From Falsihalocynthiibacter halioticoli (lineage in GTDB: Bacteria; Pseudomonadota; Alphaproteobacteria; Rhodobacterales; Rhodobacteraceae): a stretch of 64,000 nucleotides of DNA. A program made the position numbers and the translations under genes. The stretch lies in contig NZ_JAOYFC010000001.1 in the NCBI RefSeq assembly GCF_025802015.1, forward strand, positions 1 through 64,000, in the 5' to 3' direction. This document shows positions 62,232 through 64,000 of this stretch, one piece after another; the stretch's first letter is position 1; each line of letters starts with the position of its first letter. The notes under the pieces are model-generated. The model was not told the DNA's origin. It made no database searches and was given only the letters and a program-made list of their open reading frames with translations.

Positions 62232-63153
62232 GACGTGCCCGCCCATGTAATATCCACAAGAAAGCCGCTGCGCCGATCACACCAAGAATTGTACCCACAG
62301 GGATTTCGAACGGATATCGAATGACCCTTCCGAGAATGTCGCATGCCAACACCAAACCCGCGCCGGAAGCGGCGACAATGGGCAGTGTCTGGCGTAGGTT
62401 TTCGCCATAGATGCGCGCCACGATGTTGGGGACGACCAAACCAACAAAAGGGATCATGCCGATGCTAACTGTCGTAACGGCAGAGATAACCGCGACTATA
62501 GAAAGCCCTGTGATCATTGCCTGTTTGTGGTTGAGCCCGAGAGATTTCGCGGCATCTTCGCCCAAGCCGACAATCGTAAAACGATCTGCGTAAAGATACG
62601 CTACGCCTGCAAGGATACCTGCAATCCACAGAAACTCGTAACGTCCGAGCATTACGCCTGAAAACTCGCCGTTTATCCAAATGTCGAGGTATTGAAGCAG
62701 GTCGCGTTCGTACGCAAGAAATGTCGTGGCCGCACCAATAATCCCACCGTAAACAATCCCCGTAAGCGGAACCAGCATTGGATCATGTGGAGGCAAACGC
62801 CGTACCAGCGCGAGGAAGCCCGCGGTGCCGATAAGTGCAGTGACTGTCGCCGCGCCCATTTTCGCCCAAAGCGCTGCTCCGGGCGCCAGCAGTGTGATTA
62901 CCACAAGACCGAACGCTGCGGCTTGCGCGGTTCCGGCAGTTGATGGTTCGACAAATTTATTGCGCGACAACATTTGCATGATGACCCCCGCAACAGCGAG
63001 GCTCGCACCAGCCAAAAGTGCAGCAGCAGTACGCGGGAGCCGTGAATAGAACAAAAGCCAAAGTCCGTCACCCGACAACGACGAGACCCCCGTAAAGCAA
63101 CTTACGAGGGTCAAGCCTGTTAGGATGGCGATAATTCCGGACTTAGCTGCCAC
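62224..63153 (-). CDS. Ferric-siderophore ABC transporter permease (FecCD family)
   Basis: A 309-residue membrane protein, the CeuB/VctD-like partner: RLPRTAAALLAGASLAVAGVIMQ is the classic N-terminal signature, and GMIPFVGLVVPNIVAR is the coupling region. The GTG start at 63153 overlaps the end of the binding-protein gene by 11 bases. Confidence 0.9.
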   Translation of the reverse strand: MAAKSGIIAILTGLTLVSCFTGVSSLSGDGLWLLFYSRLPRTAAALLAGASLAVAGVIMQMLSRNKFVEPSTAGTAQAAAFGLVVITLLAPGAALWAKMGAATVTALIGTAGFLALVRRLPPHDPMLVPLTGIVYGGIIGAATTFLAYERDLLQYLDIWINGEFSGVMLGRYEFLWIAGILAGVAYLYADRFTIVGLGEDAAKSLGLNHKQAMITGLSIVAVISAVTTVSIGMIPFVGLVVPNIVARIYGENLRQTLPIVAASGAGLVLACDILGRVIRYPFEIPVGTILGVIGAAAFLWILHGRARHG

Positions 63154-64000
63154 TTATGCTGCCAAAAGCGGATTTGATGATGTCGAGTGTTTCCAGAGTA
63201 GACTGAATGCCACCAGAGGCGATGTAGAATCCTCCGGAGTTCAAATGAACAATTTGTCCCTTTTGGGCGGCTGCCGTATCGGCGATGATCGCATTGTCGA
63301 GCGTCGCTGTTGCGCTTTCGCCTTCTGCGCCGATGGCGGCAACACGGTCAAGCACCAGTATCCAATCAGGGTTCGCCTCACGGACGAACTCAAAAGAAAT
63401 GGACTCGCCGTGTGTTGTGTCTTCCAAGCCATCAACAGCTTCATCAAGGTCCAGTTCCTGATGCAACCAGCCAAAACGGCCGCCTGCGCCGTAGGCGGAA
63501 ATCTTGCCACCATTTGTGAGCAGGATCAGCGCGGTTCCCTTTCCGGCAACGGCTTCTTTCGTTGCTTCCAATTCTGTATCGAGGTTCGCGATAAGAGAAG
63601 CGGCTTCATCTTCCTTGTCGAAGATTTTGCCATATGCCGTTAGGCGATCTCGCGTTTGGCCAAGCAGGTCGTCACCCCAAAGCGTCATGTCTACAGTCGG
63701 GGCGATTTTTGAGAGCGCGTCAACCTGTGTGGACGAGCGGCCACCAGCAATAATGAGTTCAGGGCCAGTTGCGGCAAGCGCCTCAAAGTCGGGCTCAAAC
63801 AACGTGCCGATCTCGCCCTGATACTCTTCAAGGTAGGGCAAATAGGTATTGGAAGTCGAAGTAATTCCCTCGACCTTCAGTGCATCAAGCATATCCAGCG
63901 ACGCCATATCGAAGACCGCAACGCTTGCAGGTTGCTGCGGAACAGTAGCGGTATCGCCATATGTTGTGATTGTTACGTCTGCTGCTGACACAGCGGTTGC
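63143..64000 (-). CDS. Ferric-siderophore ABC transporter binding protein, 5' end cut by the window
   Basis: The visible 285 residues are the mature part of a CeuA/FatB/VctP-like periplasmic protein: VFDMASLDMLDALKV, a GGRSSTQVDALSKIAPTVDM loop, and GGRFGWLHQELDL. The frame stays open to the window edge and ends in ATAVSAADV, which looks like the end of a signal peptide, so the start lies outside. It binds an iron-siderophore complex for the two permeases and ATPase downstream. Confidence 0.85.
   Translation of the reverse strand, partial: ATAVSAADVTITTYGDTATVPQQPASVAVFDMASLDMLDALKVEGITSTSNTYLPYLEEYQGEIGTLFEPDFEALAATGPELIIAGGRSSTQVDALSKIAPTVDMTLWGDDLLGQTRDRLTAYGKIFDKEDEAASLIANLDTELEATKEAVAGKGTALILLTNGGKISAYGAGGRFGWLHQELDLDEAVDGLEDTTHGESISFEFVREANPDWILVLDRVAAIGAEGESATATLDNAIIADTAAAQKGQIVHLNSGGFYIASGGIQSTLETLDIIKSAFGSISGS

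Noticed and set aside
1..64000. CRISPR arrays, tRNA and rRNA genes, phage or conjugation genes
   Set aside because: I looked for spaced repeats, tRNA-like clover patterns and hallmark proteins in the gaps and found none. A covariance-model scan for RNAs would settle it.

Overview
The window looks like part of the chromosome of a heterotrophic marine alphaproteobacterium of the Rhodobacterales (Roseobacter group). This is inferred from gene content: the ectoine operon in the order ectR | ectABC-ask, a fructose importer in the rhizobial frcBCAK order next to a ROK regulator, and several carbohydrate, TRAP and polyamine-type importers each paired with a regulator and catabolic enzymes. I cannot fix the genus. 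I saw no rRNA, tRNA, CRISPR array, intact insertion sequence or prophage gene.

Layout. 0.4-2.0 kb: two adjacent exported proteins, one of them a YHYH protein. 2.1-4.1 kb: a short-chain dehydrogenase divergent from an AraC regulator. 4.4-15.5 kb: a minus-strand, tightly packed run (TRAP DctP-DctQ-DctM, an internally deleted amidohydrolase remnant, a serine hydrolase, a fused indolepyruvate:ferredoxin oxidoreductase, IlvD, a small unknown ORF, an LldD-type flavoenzyme), with a divergent LysR regulator at 15.7-16.7 kb. 17.0-23.5 kb: a GntR regulator overlapping an acetyltransferase gene, divergent from a PotABCD-like ABC importer and an Asp/Glu/hydantoin racemase. 23.5-25.1 kb: gene-poor, with one small exported orphan. 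25.1-34.1 kb: a sugar-acid cluster (GntR, AldA-like dehydrogenase, sugar ABC importer, uronate-dehydrogenase-like protein, ManD dehydratase).

34.2-39.8 kb: two acetyltransferases, an APC-like membrane protein, a DUF2950/DUF3300 exported pair and EctR. 40.0-43.8 kb: ectoine synthesis. 43.9-46.4 kb: two DUF1254/DUF1214 exported proteins. 46.8-51.8 kb: the fructose uptake operon and its ROK regulator. 52.1-60.5 kb: a plus-strand operon of GntR, a cystathionine-lyase-family PLP enzyme, a carbohydrate ABC importer and an AceE/MdeB-like thiamine-diphosphate E1 enzyme. 60.5-64.0 kb: a ferric-siderophore ABC importer, cut by the window edge in its binding-protein gene.

How the parts work together. 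Most of the window is scavenging machinery: a binding protein captures a substrate, the importer moves it in, linked enzymes convert it to a central metabolite, and a divergent or leading regulator senses it. Two such units do not match a standard pathway I know and are the best candidates for new biology: the TRAP/hydrolase/IlvD/LldD/IOR operon, which could feed 2-oxo acids to an acyl-CoA-forming oxidoreductase, and the PLP lyase/sugar ABC/E1 operon. Intercistronic hairpins follow four of the binding-protein genes, probably setting binding protein above permease levels. All functions are assigned by reading the sequences; no database search was run.
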